A stretch of DNA of 64,000 bases from NCBI GenBank assembly GCA_040882285.1, contig JBBEBQ010000007.1, positions 1-64,000 on the forward strand. Reading direction: 5' to 3'. This DNA is from Gemmatimonadaceae bacterium (GTDB lineage: Bacteria; Gemmatimonadota; Gemmatimonadetes; Gemmatimonadales; Gemmatimonadaceae). Positions 53,193 through 61,704 of this stretch are shown here, in pieces; position 1 is the first letter of the stretch, and every line of letters begins with the position of its first letter. Below the pieces are notes generated by a model. That model was given only the letters and a program-made list of their open reading frames with translations, was not told where the DNA came from and did not search any database. The translations under genes and the position numbers were made by a program.

Positions 53193-54412
53193 ACGGGCCC
53201 GTCGGCGAAGACCGGCTGCTCGACTGCTTCGGCCTGGCTGAGATAATCGAGTCCCGCGGCGACCAGCTCCTCGCGATCGATCTCGGAGTCTATCGGCCGG
53301 CTGCGCAGCCCGTCGCGCACCAGCTCGGCGAGCGACGCGCGCCGGCCGGGAGCGGCGTGGCCGTGCACCCTGATGACCTCGGGCCGGCGCGGATCGAGGT
53401 GGAAGTGCAGCGCGCGGCGCTTGTACTCGCGCAGCGCCCTGTGATCCAGCTCGCGCGCCACGTGCCGCGCGACGTTCTTCGCGACCAGCCGCACGATCGC
53501 GTCGTCGATCGGCTCGCGCTCCACGCGCTCGCTGATCGCCTGATCCACCTCGGCGGCGGTCATCCCGCGCGCGTCGAGCTCCGGCAAGTCGATGACCGCG
53601 CGCGTCTCGATCGGATGAAAAGTCTGCTTCCCGCTGTCGAGGTCCCACTCGATGAAGCCCTTGCCGGGCTTGCCGAGCCGCGCACGCGGCGCCGCGGCCC
53701 GCCACGTCTTCCCGTCGAGCGCGGCTTCCTCGGCGACCTCGCCCCAGATGGTGGTGCTGGTGTATTCGAGGGAGCCGGAGTAAAACGCGTTCGGCGCGAT
53801 CTCGCGCCAGACGTGGTAGTGCCCGAGCGCCACGTAGTCCCAGTTCTGCGCGCCGAGCTCTTCCTTGCTGATCTCCATGGTCCCGCGCTCCGCCATCCCC
53901 AGATGCGGCGGAAGTAGCCCCTCGATCTCGCCGTGCAGCAGCAGCACGTTGTAGCGCGACTTCCCCTGCGGCCGCAGCACCGGATGCTCGCTGTGTCCCA
54001 TGTCCGGAACCGCGAGAACGGAGAGATTCCGCTCGTTGAACGTGAGCAGCTCCGGGCTGCCGTCCACGACCTCGATCCCGAGCGGCTTGAACAGCTTGAG
54101 CAGGCACCCCGTCTCGGACGTGCGCGGGGTATCGTGATTGCCCGCGACCATTACCACGATAGCGTCGGGCAGCATCTGCGTCAGGCGCGAGAGCTGCTTG
54201 AACGCGTGAATGATCGCCGGGTTGGTGGGCCGCACATTGTGGAACACGTCGCCCGCGAACAGCACGATATCGGGCTGCAGCTCGATCGCCTTGTCGATGG
54301 CCTTCCGGAACGCGAGCGCGACGTCGTGCTCCCGCTGATTGATCCCCATCGGTGTGAAGCGCTGGTACTGGCGGAAGCCGAGATGGAGATCCGACAGATG
54401 GACTAGTCTCAT
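53189..54412 (-). CDS. Mre11/SbcD-type DNA double-strand break nuclease
   Basis: 407 residues. The five phosphoesterase motifs are present in order: LSDLHLG, FAGDVFHNVRPTN, AGNHDTPRT, LLLHGEIEG, and GHYHVW. This metal-dependent nuclease cuts hairpins and resects ends with Rad50. It overlaps the Rad50-like gene and the upstream secreted-protein gene by 4 bp each. Confidence 0.95.
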   Translation of the reverse strand: MRLVHLSDLHLGFRQYQRFTPMGINQREHDVALAFRKAIDKAIELQPDIVLFAGDVFHNVRPTNPAIIHAFKQLSRLTQMLPDAIVVMVAGNHDTPRTSETGCLLKLFKPLGIEVVDGSPELLTFNERNLSVLAVPDMGHSEHPVLRPQGKSRYNVLLLHGEIEGLLPPHLGMAERGTMEISKEELGAQNWDYVALGHYHVWREIAPNAFYSGSLEYTSTTIWGEVAEEAALDGKTWRAAAPRARLGKPGKGFIEWDLDSGKQTFHPIETRAVIDLPELDARGMTAAEVDQAISERVEREPIDDAIVRLVAKNVARHVARELDHRALREYKRRALHFHLDPRRPEVIRVHGHAAPGRRASLAELVRDGLRSRPIDSEIDREELVAAGLDYLSQAEAVEQPVFADGPV

Positions 54413-55251
54413 GAACCTCGCATTGCGCGGAGTCGCTGCGTGACCTTCATCTGCACCTGCACGGGCGGCGTCCCGTCTTCGCCCGACGTCATCACCGTCC
54501 GCACGTTCAGCACGAGATGCGTATCGGTGATCCAGCCGAGCCTGCGATCCAGCTGCATGAAGCCCGCGAGCGTGCCGGTGCTCCGCTGCGAGCCGCCCCT
54601 ACCGCCGGATCCGCCGATCCTGGTGAGCGTGCCGGTCATCGAGATGTATGCAATATCGCCATTTCCGCTCAGCGAATCGAGCCTGAAGTTCGCCTGCACC
54701 CGCGCCGTCTCGCCGGCGCGGGTGCCGATGGGAAGCTCGAGCGTGCGGGCCCACCGGCCACGGACGTTGACCGGCGCGTCGGGCAGCATGGGCGCCGCGG
54801 GCGGGAAGAAAGGCGTCGTCTCGCCGTCGTGCTCGCCCGTGTCGAGGACGCGCATGCCGCCGTCGTGGCCGACAATCATCGTGACCGTCGCTCCGGCCAG
54901 CGCGCTGCGCGGCGCGGCGAACCGCTTGCCGCCGACCGGCGTGATCTCCATGGAGTCCGTCACCGCCAGGACCCGGGTGCCGGACGCGAGCCGCCGCAGC
55001 GGAATCGCCCGCGTCCGCACGTGCGCGGAGCCGGTCATGGACTGCGGCGCGCCCGCGGCCTCGGGCGAGGTGCCGCTGACCTCGATCTCCTGGTCGAGCT
55101 GCATGTGGATCGTGTCACCGACCTGCGGCCGGATCTCGAGCCGGACGCGCTGGGCGTGCGCCGGCGCCGCGCACAGCAACAGCACGAGCATCGCCGCAGC
55201 GCCGCCGATCCCGCACCGGATGCGGAGCGCTCTCACGCGCTCAAAATCCAT
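54409..55251 (-). CDS. Secreted beta-rich protein of unknown function
   Basis: 280 residues with a signal peptide (AAMLVLLLCAAPAHAQ). The body is rich in beta-strands and resembles DUF6263-type secreted proteins (GDTIHMQLDQEIEV, TVTMIVGHDGGMRVLDTG, RWARTLELPIGTR), with glycine-rich GGSGGRGGSQRS near residue 225. It is wedged between HerA (11-bp overlap) and Mre11 (4-bp overlap) inside a DNA-repair operon. Its role there is not apparent, since it would act outside the cytoplasm. Confidence 0.75.
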   Translation of the reverse strand: MDFERVRALRIRCGIGGAAAMLVLLLCAAPAHAQRVRLEIRPQVGDTIHMQLDQEIEVSGTSPEAAGAPQSMTGSAHVRTRAIPLRRLASGTRVLAVTDSMEITPVGGKRFAAPRSALAGATVTMIVGHDGGMRVLDTGEHDGETTPFFPPAAPMLPDAPVNVRGRWARTLELPIGTRAGETARVQANFRLDSLSGNGDIAYISMTGTLTRIGGSGGRGGSQRSTGTLAGFMQLDRRLGWITDTHLVLNVRTVMTSGEDGTPPVQVQMKVTQRLRAMRGS

Positions 55252-57196
55252 ACGGGTCGTCGCCCGCCGGAAGCTTGATGGGCGCGGGCCGCTGCCGCGG
55301 CGTCTCCGCCCGCACCGGCGCCAGCGGCCGCAGCCGCGACGCGAAGAACGCCTTCACGTCGCGCGGGCGCGCCAGCACGGTCGCGTTGCGCGCGTGAATC
55401 ACTTCCTCGTCTTCCCGCAGCGCGATGTGTTGCTTGACCCACTCGAGAGAGATCGTCGGATCCAGAACGCGGAGCGAGCGCGTCACCGCGGCGTCGAGCG
55501 CCACTTCCGCCGCCTGCGGGAACAGCTCGGCGCCGTCGCGCCCCTGCATCACCGCCGGCCGCGGGAACCTGATGAACACGGGCTGCGTGAAATGCGGGTG
55601 CCGCACCATCAGCTGACCCTTCTCCAGCGTGGACAGCTTGGTCTTGACCGCCTGGCTCAACACCGCGTACCCGGGAGCGGCGAGCTCGTCCGCGTCCATC
55701 CGCCCGAACAGCGACGTGCCGGAGTTGCCGACGACGCGACGGTGCACCTGCGAGCGGAACTGCTGCGCGCCGAACAAAACGAGGCCGAGGTAGCGCCCCC
55801 GCTCGGCGATGTCGAGCAGCATTTTTCTGACATAGGTCTCCGGCCCCTCCGTCGCGGCGTACTTGTTCAGCTCGTCGACGAAAACCACCACATGGTCAAC
55901 GCCCAGGTTTCGCCGCTCGAGGTGCTCGCGGAGCTTGGAAACGATGCGCGTGAAGATCAGGTCCTGCGCGTCCTCCTCGAGGAGCGCCACGTCCACTACG
56001 TACACTCCGCGGTCCTCGAAGCTCCCGAACGGAAGGTCGCTCACGGTGCCCTCGGCCGTGACCAGCCCGGCGCAGCGCAGGGCGATGTTGGTCAGCCGGT
56101 TGCGAACCTTCCTGATCGTCGCGACGTGGTGCGTCCGGTAGCTCTCGGAGTTGCTCTCCTCCAGCATCGAGAGAACGTCTCGGAACCACTCATCCAGCTC
56201 GGCGAAGGAGCCGACGCTGTACGCGCGCTTCGCCAGCCGCTCGTCGCGAAACTCGCGGCCCGCGATCTTGTCGCGGATGAAGTCGATCACCGCGTCGGCC
56301 TTTGCGTCGACGTCGTCCCTGTTGAGCAGCACTTCCGCGTACTGCAACACCTCGCGCAGCCCCCAGGTCAGCGGCTGCACGTTGTGCAGCAGTGCTTCAT
56401 TCGAGCGGAGAGTGTTGAGATTGTAGCCCCCGGCGTCGTACGCCGCGAAGTACCGCACGTTCGAGAACGGCTTCGCCGGAACGCCCATCTTCTCGTACAT
56501 GATCTCGTCCGCCGGCTCGATCCGCCCGGGCTGGTCTAGATAGCAGAGATCCGGGCCCTTCACGTTGAACGCGACCGCCGCGATCGTGCCCTTCTTCTCC
56601 GGGAAGTGCGTGAACAGCGACGACAGCAGCCATTCGACGGCGCTGGTCTTGGTCGCAAGCCCCGACACGCCGGTGATGTTCAGGTGCGCGGCTTCGGGCC
56701 CCACGAGAAAATCCGCGTCGAGATAGATCGGCGCGTCCGTCCCGCCCGCGTGGTAGATCCCGATCGGGATTCCGGTGCGCGCGCCTTCCTTGAGATAGCC
56801 GTCCATCCGCAGCGCGACGGCGACGTCGTTCTCGTCGGCGAGAAAGACCGACCCCATCGGCACCGGCTGGAGCGGCTCTTCCGGGATCATCCGCAGCACA
56901 GCCGCGGTGTACAGCCGGATCTCCGTCCGCTCGGTGGGCGCGAACCCGGCGCTCGACGGCTCGCCGTCGTGGCCGAGCACGTCGTGCATCGGAGAGACGA
57001 GATCGCTGTAGCTGAATCCCTCGATTACCGCGCCGTAGATCTTCGGCAGCTGCCCGTCCACCGGATGCTCGCCGTCCACGCGCACGATCGTCCCGATCCC
57101 GACGGGGGAGGTGACCGCCGTCCAGAAGTGGAACTGGTGCGGCGTGTTCGGCCGCCGCTCCGTCGCTACGACTCTTCCCAGCGCCTGCTCGCTCAC
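55241..57196 (-). CDS. herA: HerA-like DNA translocase ATPase
   Basis: 651 residues from GTG 57196, overlapping the NurA stop by 4 bp. HerA forms a hexameric ring that pumps DNA into NurA. An N-terminal beta domain (GRVVATERRPNTPHQFHFWT) precedes the ATPase. The P-loop is unusual: ITGVSGLATKTS with Lys183, where Thr replaces the Gly that normally precedes the lysine. Walker B is VVVFVDELNKYA and a later arginine-rich region QQFRSQVHRRVVG may carry sensor residues. The next genes encode a secreted protein, Mre11 and Rad50. Confidence 0.87.
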   Translation of the reverse strand: MSEQALGRVVATERRPNTPHQFHFWTAVTSPVGIGTIVRVDGEHPVDGQLPKIYGAVIEGFSYSDLVSPMHDVLGHDGEPSSAGFAPTERTEIRLYTAAVLRMIPEEPLQPVPMGSVFLADENDVAVALRMDGYLKEGARTGIPIGIYHAGGTDAPIYLDADFLVGPEAAHLNITGVSGLATKTSAVEWLLSSLFTHFPEKKGTIAAVAFNVKGPDLCYLDQPGRIEPADEIMYEKMGVPAKPFSNVRYFAAYDAGGYNLNTLRSNEALLHNVQPLTWGLREVLQYAEVLLNRDDVDAKADAVIDFIRDKIAGREFRDERLAKRAYSVGSFAELDEWFRDVLSMLEESNSESYRTHHVATIRKVRNRLTNIALRCAGLVTAEGTVSDLPFGSFEDRGVYVVDVALLEEDAQDLIFTRIVSKLREHLERRNLGVDHVVVFVDELNKYAATEGPETYVRKMLLDIAERGRYLGLVLFGAQQFRSQVHRRVVGNSGTSLFGRMDADELAAPGYAVLSQAVKTKLSTLEKGQLMVRHPHFTQPVFIRFPRPAVMQGRDGAELFPQAAEVALDAAVTRSLRVLDPTISLEWVKQHIALREDEEVIHARNATVLARPRDVKAFFASRLRPLAPVRAETPRQRPAPIKLPAGDDPYGF

Positions 57197-58173
57197 GCGA
57201 TCGCCCGCAGGAACTCTTCGGAGTTGCGCACGCCGTAGCTCATCTTGTCCCAGCGAGAGTCGGGGAGCGCGAGCGGCGCCGCTTCCGCCAGCACCCAGCG
57301 GGAGATCCGGTCCACGTCGGCGTCGGACGCGATCGTGTCGCGCGCCTCGATGCGCACCAGTCCCCACGTCGCGTCGTGTCCCTTGTTGTCGCGCAGCCGC
57401 AGGTACCAGCTCGACACGGGAGCGCGGCCGCCCGACTGTATCCGGAACGGCGGCGTGCGCTCACCCTGCGCGAGCCCGAGCACGACGTCGAGGTCGGCCC
57501 CCTCCGCGTGAATGGTGTTGTGCGTCTTCACCACGCCCACAGCCACGCCCGACCCCGCGACGCGCGCGCTCGACGCGATTCCGCCGTCAATGCAGACCGG
57601 CTCCTCGCGCGCCGCGCACCACGCTTCCGCCAGTATCGCTTCGACGCGCTCGCGATCCCGGCGAACCGACTTGATCGCGCTCTCGAGCAGCGCGGCGGGA
57701 TGGCGGGATGGCAGCTCGCCCATGCTCGCGTCAGTCGTGTCCACGACGGTAAAAGCCGGATCGCTCTCGCCCGCCAGTGCCGGCGCGTACGCGAAGGGCA
57801 GATACAGCCGCCGCTCGACGCGCGGCGCGCACCCCGTCCATGTCACGAGCCTCCGCTCGATCCGCTCGCGCACGCCGGCCGCGACGATCCCGAGCACGAT
57901 GGGCACGCCGCCGTGGCGCGCGACGATGCGCACGCTCTGCGTCCCATCGAGAAACGCCGCGAACCGCGCCTCCGGGTCACCGCTCACTTTTACAGCCCGC
58001 ATCGCGCCGCCGCCGAGCAGCGGAGCCGCAGCGAGCTGCGGCGGGTCCATCCGTGGAAACGCGGGATCGGACAGTTGGCCGGCCTCGACCGCGTCGACTC
58101 CCGGCAGCAGCCGCTGCACGTACCGCAGCGCAGCGCGGCTCGCGGCGTCCGGACCGGGCTGAAGGAGCGCCAT
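57193..58173 (-). CDS. nurA: NurA-like 5'-3' nuclease
   Basis: 326 residues of the NurA type. Acidic active-site segments expected for the RNase H-like core are AAFLDGTQSVRI (near residue 75) and EPVCIDGGIASS (near 195), followed by AVGVVKTH and, near the end, SYGVRNSEEFLRAIA. NurA works inside the HerA ring to resect DNA ends together with Mre11-Rad50. It heads the operon. Confidence 0.8.
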   Translation of the reverse strand: MALLQPGPDAASRAALRYVQRLLPGVDAVEAGQLSDPAFPRMDPPQLAAAPLLGGGAMRAVKVSGDPEARFAAFLDGTQSVRIVARHGGVPIVLGIVAAGVRERIERRLVTWTGCAPRVERRLYLPFAYAPALAGESDPAFTVVDTTDASMGELPSRHPAALLESAIKSVRRDRERVEAILAEAWCAAREEPVCIDGGIASSARVAGSGVAVGVVKTHNTIHAEGADLDVVLGLAQGERTPPFRIQSGGRAPVSSWYLRLRDNKGHDATWGLVRIEARDTIASDADVDRISRWVLAEAAPLALPDSRWDKMSYGVRNSEEFLRAIA

Positions 58174-58187
58174 CTAACGACCCACCT

Positions 58188-58466
58188 TCACTCTATGCCG
58201 ATATCCCAGGCCTGCTCCAGGTCCTTCTTCGAGTAAGCGCGGAACGCGGTCAGCGTCTGGGTGTGGACGAGACCGGGAACCGTCGGAAAATTCTCGGTCA
58301 CGACGCGCGCAACGCTCTCGTAGTCGGTCACTTCGATCATCGCCACGAGATCCCATTCGCCCGACACGGAATACACCTGCGAGACGCCCTCGATTCCAGC
58401 GAGCGCCGTCGCGCATTGCGGGATGAGTCGGGGCTCGGCTTTGATGAGAACTATCGCGGTTATCAT
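58188..58466 (-). CDS. Stand-alone Lrp/AsnC ligand-binding (RAM) domain protein
   Basis: 92 residues with no DNA-binding helix-turn-helix. The RAM fold is recognised by ITAIVLIKAEP, IEGVSQVYSVSGEWDLVAMI and VPGLVHTQTLTAF. Such single-domain proteins bind amino acids or modulate full Lrp regulators. It lies 14 bp upstream of nurA on the same strand, so it may be the true first gene of the DNA-end-processing operon. Confidence 0.85.
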   Translation of the reverse strand: MITAIVLIKAEPRLIPQCATALAGIEGVSQVYSVSGEWDLVAMIEVTDYESVARVVTENFPTVPGLVHTQTLTAFRAYSKKDLEQAWDIGIE

Positions 58467-58542
58467 GCGGACGCGGGGTGGTAGATTCCTGATATTACCG
58501 GGCGGGAACGGGCGACGCTATCAATGTACGGCAACCACTGAA

Positions 58543-59820
58543 ATGACCGACAAGAAAACCGACGACGAGACCACGGCCACCAGCTCACGCTCCCAGAACG
58601 TCGTCCGGGTTCTGCCGCGGGATTGGAGCTCGCTCGCGGAGGTCATCACCCCGTCGATGGAGCGGATCGACAGCACGCTCGCGGCGACGCAATTCCTCGT
58701 GATCACCCCGGATCCCGCCAGCACTTTCGCCGTGGTTCGCGGAGCGTTCGAGCGATTCGGCACGGTCGGGATCGACCTCTTCCCCGCGACGGCCGAGCAC
58801 CGGGCAGCGCGGATGATGGCTGGGGTGCCCGTGCCGGCCGTGGCCGGCCACCCGGACGTCCTGCGCGCGCTGCTGTCCCGGTCGGTGCTCCGGCTCGACG
58901 GCGTCAAAGCCGTGCTCTTCGCCTGGATCGAGGACGTCATCGAGACCGGCGGCGACCAGCTCGCCGCGCTCGAGGCGGTTCTTGCCGAGGTGCCCGAGAG
59001 CGCGTCCAGAACGCTGGTGGTGCGGGAGGTGACGCCCGCGGTCCAGAGCTTCATTGACCGGTACATGTTCCGCGCGCGCCGCGCTGTGGCTGCCGTGCCG
59101 GCGCCGGACGGCGAGGAGCCTCGGCCGATGGCGATGGAGTACGTCACCACCCCCTTGGCGGCGCGCCCGGCGTCGCTCTGGCGGCTGCTCGACGAGCTGG
59201 ACCCGCCGTCGGCGGCAGTGATTGCGAGACATCCCGAGTCCGAGAGCGACGCGCGGCGGACGCTGGCGCAGCTCGGCTACCGCCGGGCTGACGATCCTGT
59301 GACCGTGAGCGCGGCGCCGGCCGGTGAGAACGTCCACACGATCATCTTCTACGATCCGCCGCTATCCGCCGCCGACGTCGAGGCCGCGCGCGCGGTGACC
59401 GCGGCGCGCGTGATCGCGTTCGTCGAGGCGCGCGACCTGAACGGCCTCAAGCAGCTCACGGGCGGACTGGCGAAGCCGCTGGCGGTGGGCGATGCCGTGC
59501 GCCAGGCGCGCCGCAAGGACGACACGCTGCGCGCGGAGCTGAGGCAGGTGCTCGATACCGGTGTCGCGTTCCGGGAGATGACGGCGCTCGAGCCGTTGCT
59601 GGAGCAGTACGACGGCGTCGAGGTGGCGGCGGCGCTGTTGCGGCTGCTCGAGCGGGAGCGCGAGCGCGCGCTGACGGTCCCCGTCGCGCCAAAGCCGCCC
59701 AAGCCCGCGCGGGACGACAAGCCGCCGCGCAGGGACGAGCGACCGCCCAGCAGTCGAGACTCGGGCCGCACAGGCCCGCCCCGCGGACGCGGAGGAGATC
59801 GCGGAGGCAGCCGCAGGTGA
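58543..59820 (+). CDS. Degenerate DEAD-box helicase-like protein, catalytically dead
   Basis: 425 residues from ATG 58543. The sequence follows DEAD-box architecture but lacks every ATPase motif. [12 protein letters not shown] sits where motif Ia should be, [17 protein letters not shown] resembles the GTPGR region, and [20 protein letters not shown] occupies the DEAD position as [16 protein letters not shown] replaces SAT. A second degraded RecA-like domain follows ([24 protein letters not shown]). The tail is a basic RGG-rich stretch like those of RNA-binding helicases. There is no P-loop. It probably binds RNA or ribosomes without unwinding. Overlaps tdk by 4 bp. Confidence 0.6.
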   Translation: MTDKKTDDETTATSSRSQNVVRVLPRDWSSLAEVITPSMERIDSTLAATQFLVITPDPASTFAVVRGAFERFGTVGIDLFPATAEHRAARMMAGVPVPAVAGHPDVLRALLSRSVLRLDGVKAVLFAWIEDVIETGGDQLAALEAVLAEVPESASRTLVVREVTPAVQSFIDRYMFRARRAVAAVPAPDGEEPRPMAMEYVTTPLAARPASLWRLLDELDPPSAAVIARHPESESDARRTLAQLGYRRADDPVTVSAAPAGENVHTIIFYDPPLSAADVEAARAVTAARVIAFVEARDLNGLKQLTGGLAKPLAVGDAVRQARRKDDTLRAELRQVLDTGVAFREMTALEPLLEQYDGVEVAAALLRLLERERERALTVPVAPKPPKPARDDKPPRRDERPPSSRDSGRTGPPRGRGGDRGGSRR

Positions 59821-60428
59821 GCTCGATCTTTCAACCCGCGGGCGGCTGGATCGAGGTCATCGCCGGCGTGATGTTCAGCGGCAAGAGCGAGGAGCTGATC
59901 CGGCGCGTGCGCCGGTCGCTGATCGCGCGCAAGAAGGCGCAGGTGTTCAAATCGCACCTCGACGAGCGGTACTCCGGGCTCTACGCCGTCTCCAGTCACG
60001 ACGGCCGCGTCGTGGACGCGATTCCGGTGGACTCCTCGGCGCAGCTCGCGCGCGCGGTGGATCCGGGTGCGCACGTCATCGCGATCGACGAAGCGCAGTT
60101 TCTCGACGCCGGGATCATCGGCGTGGTCACCGACCTGGCGCAGCGGGGGCGCCGCGTGATCGTGGCGGGCACGGACACCGACTTCCGCGGCGAGCCGTTC
60201 GGGGCGATGCCGCAGCTCATGGCGGTCGCCGAGGTCGTGGACAAGCTGCACGCCATCTGCGTCATGTGCGGCGGACCCGCGAGCCGCAATCAGCGGCTGA
60301 TCGACGGCAAGCCGGCGCCGTATTCATCCCCCCAGATCATGGTAGGGGCGGCCGATTCGTACGAGGCGAGGTGCCGCATGTGCCATTCCGTACCGCCCGC
60401 GGACGCCGCCCAGGTCACGCTGTTATAA
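59817..60428 (+). CDS. tdk: Thymidine kinase
   Basis: 203 residues, class II thymidine kinase. Walker [18 protein letters not shown], Walker [13 protein letters not shown], and a zinc-binding lasso with CVMCGGPAS and CRMCH are present. GTG start overlaps the preceding gene by 4 bp. It salvages thymidine to dTMP, the opposite side of the pathway from the phosphorylase at 34891. Confidence 0.96.
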   Translation: MSSIFQPAGGWIEVIAGVMFSGKSEELIRRVRRSLIARKKAQVFKSHLDERYSGLYAVSSHDGRVVDAIPVDSSAQLARAVDPGAHVIAIDEAQFLDAGIIGVVTDLAQRGRRVIVAGTDTDFRGEPFGAMPQLMAVAEVVDKLHAICVMCGGPASRNQRLIDGKPAPYSSPQIMVGAADSYEARCRMCHSVPPADAAQVTLL

Positions 60429-60429
60429 C

Positions 60430-60495
60430 TGCTCTCCGTCTTACGCCCCAACGGAGCAACTGAACGACGGGAAACGCACAACGCTCCCCGTCGTT
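60430..60495. repeat. Stem-loop pair related to palindrome 1
   Basis: CTCCGT (60434-60439) pairs with ACGGAG (60451-60456), and AACGACGGG (60463-60471) pairs with CCCGTCGTT (60487-60495). The loop of the second contains AACGCACAACGCTC, the same 14-mer as the right arm of palindrome 1. It follows tdk and could end that transcript. The rest up to coaE (to 60613) shows nothing recognised. Confidence 0.6.
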
Positions 60496-60613
60496 ATGCC
60501 GCTCGCCATATGTTTACAGAAACTCGGCATTGCTCCTGCCCTGTGAATCCCCCAAAGTGTACGCCCCGCGCCGGAGTCCAGGCGGGCTCACCTCCTTCTC
60601 ATACCGCACTTAA

Positions 60614-61243
60614 ATGCTTCTCGTTGGCCTGACAGGCAACATCGCCGGAGGAAAAACCGAGGTCAGCCGCCTGCTCGGCGACCATGGCGCGACGATCATA
60701 GACTCGGACGTGCTCGCGCGTGAAGTAGTGGAGCCCGGCACGCCCGCGCTCAAGGCGATCACGGCGAACTGGGGGAAGTCTGTTCTGGCGCCGGACGGCT
60801 CGCTCGACCGCGACGCGCTGCGGAACACCGTCTTCCAGGATCCCGACGAACTGGACGAGCTGAACGAAATCGTTCATCCCGAGATCGAGAAGCGGCGCGA
60901 CGAAGCCATCGCCGAGGCGCGACACAGGGGCGACAGCGTCGTCGTATGCGTGGTGCCGCTGCTATTCGAGAAGCACATGGCGGACGAGTTCGACAAGATC
61001 GTGCTGGTGGACGCGCCGCGGCCGATCCGCTTCGAGCGGCTCCTCAAGAAACGGGGGCTCGAGGAGGCGGAGGCGCTGCGGATGATCGCCGCGCAGATGC
61101 CTGCCGAGCTGAAGCGCGTGCGCGCCGACTACGTGATCGAGAACACGGGGTCGATCGACGTGCTACAGAAGGAAGTCGATTCGCTCTGGGCCGAGCTGGA
61201 GCGCGAGTCCGCCCTGACGACGGAGGAAGCGCCGGTTTCTTGA
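60614..61243 (+). CDS. coaE: Dephospho-CoA kinase
   Basis: 209 residues. It phosphorylates dephospho-CoA in the last step of CoA synthesis. P-loop GLTGNIAGGKTEVSRLL, DSDVLAREVVEPG, and the lid region FERLLKKRGLEEAEALRMIAAQ are in place. Full length. It precedes gcvH with a 68-bp gap that may hold a separate promoter. Confidence 0.95.
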   Translation: MLLVGLTGNIAGGKTEVSRLLGDHGATIIDSDVLAREVVEPGTPALKAITANWGKSVLAPDGSLDRDALRNTVFQDPDELDELNEIVHPEIEKRRDEAIAEARHRGDSVVVCVVPLLFEKHMADEFDKIVLVDAPRPIRFERLLKKRGLEEAEALRMIAAQMPAELKRVRADYVIENTGSIDVLQKEVDSLWAELERESALTTEEAPVS

Positions 61244-61311
61244 ACGGACCCAGCCTGCTCGGTTAGACTTCGGGCTCCACCGTCTCTCTACGAGCCCTGA
61301 CCGGAGCAACA

Positions 61312-61695
61312 TTGGCGAACGTCCCTGGCGACCTGCGCTACACCGAGCAGCACGAGTACGTCCGCACGACTGCTCCCTCTGCGGTCGAGGTCGGCATCAC
61401 TGATTTCGCGCAGGGCGAGCTGGGCGACGTCGTGTACGTCGAGCTTCCGAAGATCGGCGCGAAGTTCGCGCGGCAGGACGTGTTCGGGACGATCGAGGCG
61501 GTGAAGGCCGTGTCCGAGCTGTTCAGCCCCGTGGCCGGCGAAGTCGTCGAGGTGAACGAGCGGCTCGACAAGGAGCCGGCGCTGGTGAACAGCGATCCCT
61601 ACGGCGCCGGGTGGATGATCCGGATGAAGCTCGACGCCGCCGCCGAGACGGAGACACTACTTACGGCGGAGGCGTACTCGGAGTTGACCGGGTAA
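61312..61695 (+). CDS. gcvH: Glycine cleavage system H protein
   Basis: 127 residues from a TTG at 61312 with GGAG about 8-11 bases upstream. The lipoyl domain carries the modified Lys65 in FGTIEAVKAVSELFSP and the standard opening YTEQHEYVR. It shuttles the aminomethyl group in glycine cleavage; gcvT and gcvP are not in the window. It ends 9 bp from the convergent DUF1028 gene, one of only two convergent junctions here with no palindrome. Confidence 0.95.
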   Translation: MANVPGDLRYTEQHEYVRTTAPSAVEVGITDFAQGELGDVVYVELPKIGAKFARQDVFGTIEAVKAVSELFSPVAGEVVEVNERLDKEPALVNSDPYGAGWMIRMKLDAAAETETLLTAEAYSELTG

Positions 61696-61704
61696 CGCTC
61701 TGGG

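Noticed and set aside
50727-54107. An 1,126-residue Rad50 with a long basic N-terminal extension
   Set aside because: The extension overlaps the Mre11 gene in another frame; ATG 53192 begins exactly at the conserved Rad50 N-terminus.
61271-61297. Possible glycine riboswitch before gcvH
   Set aside because: Only a 6-bp stem (GGGCTC/GAGCCC) is present in a 68-bp gap, too short for a glycine aptamer.
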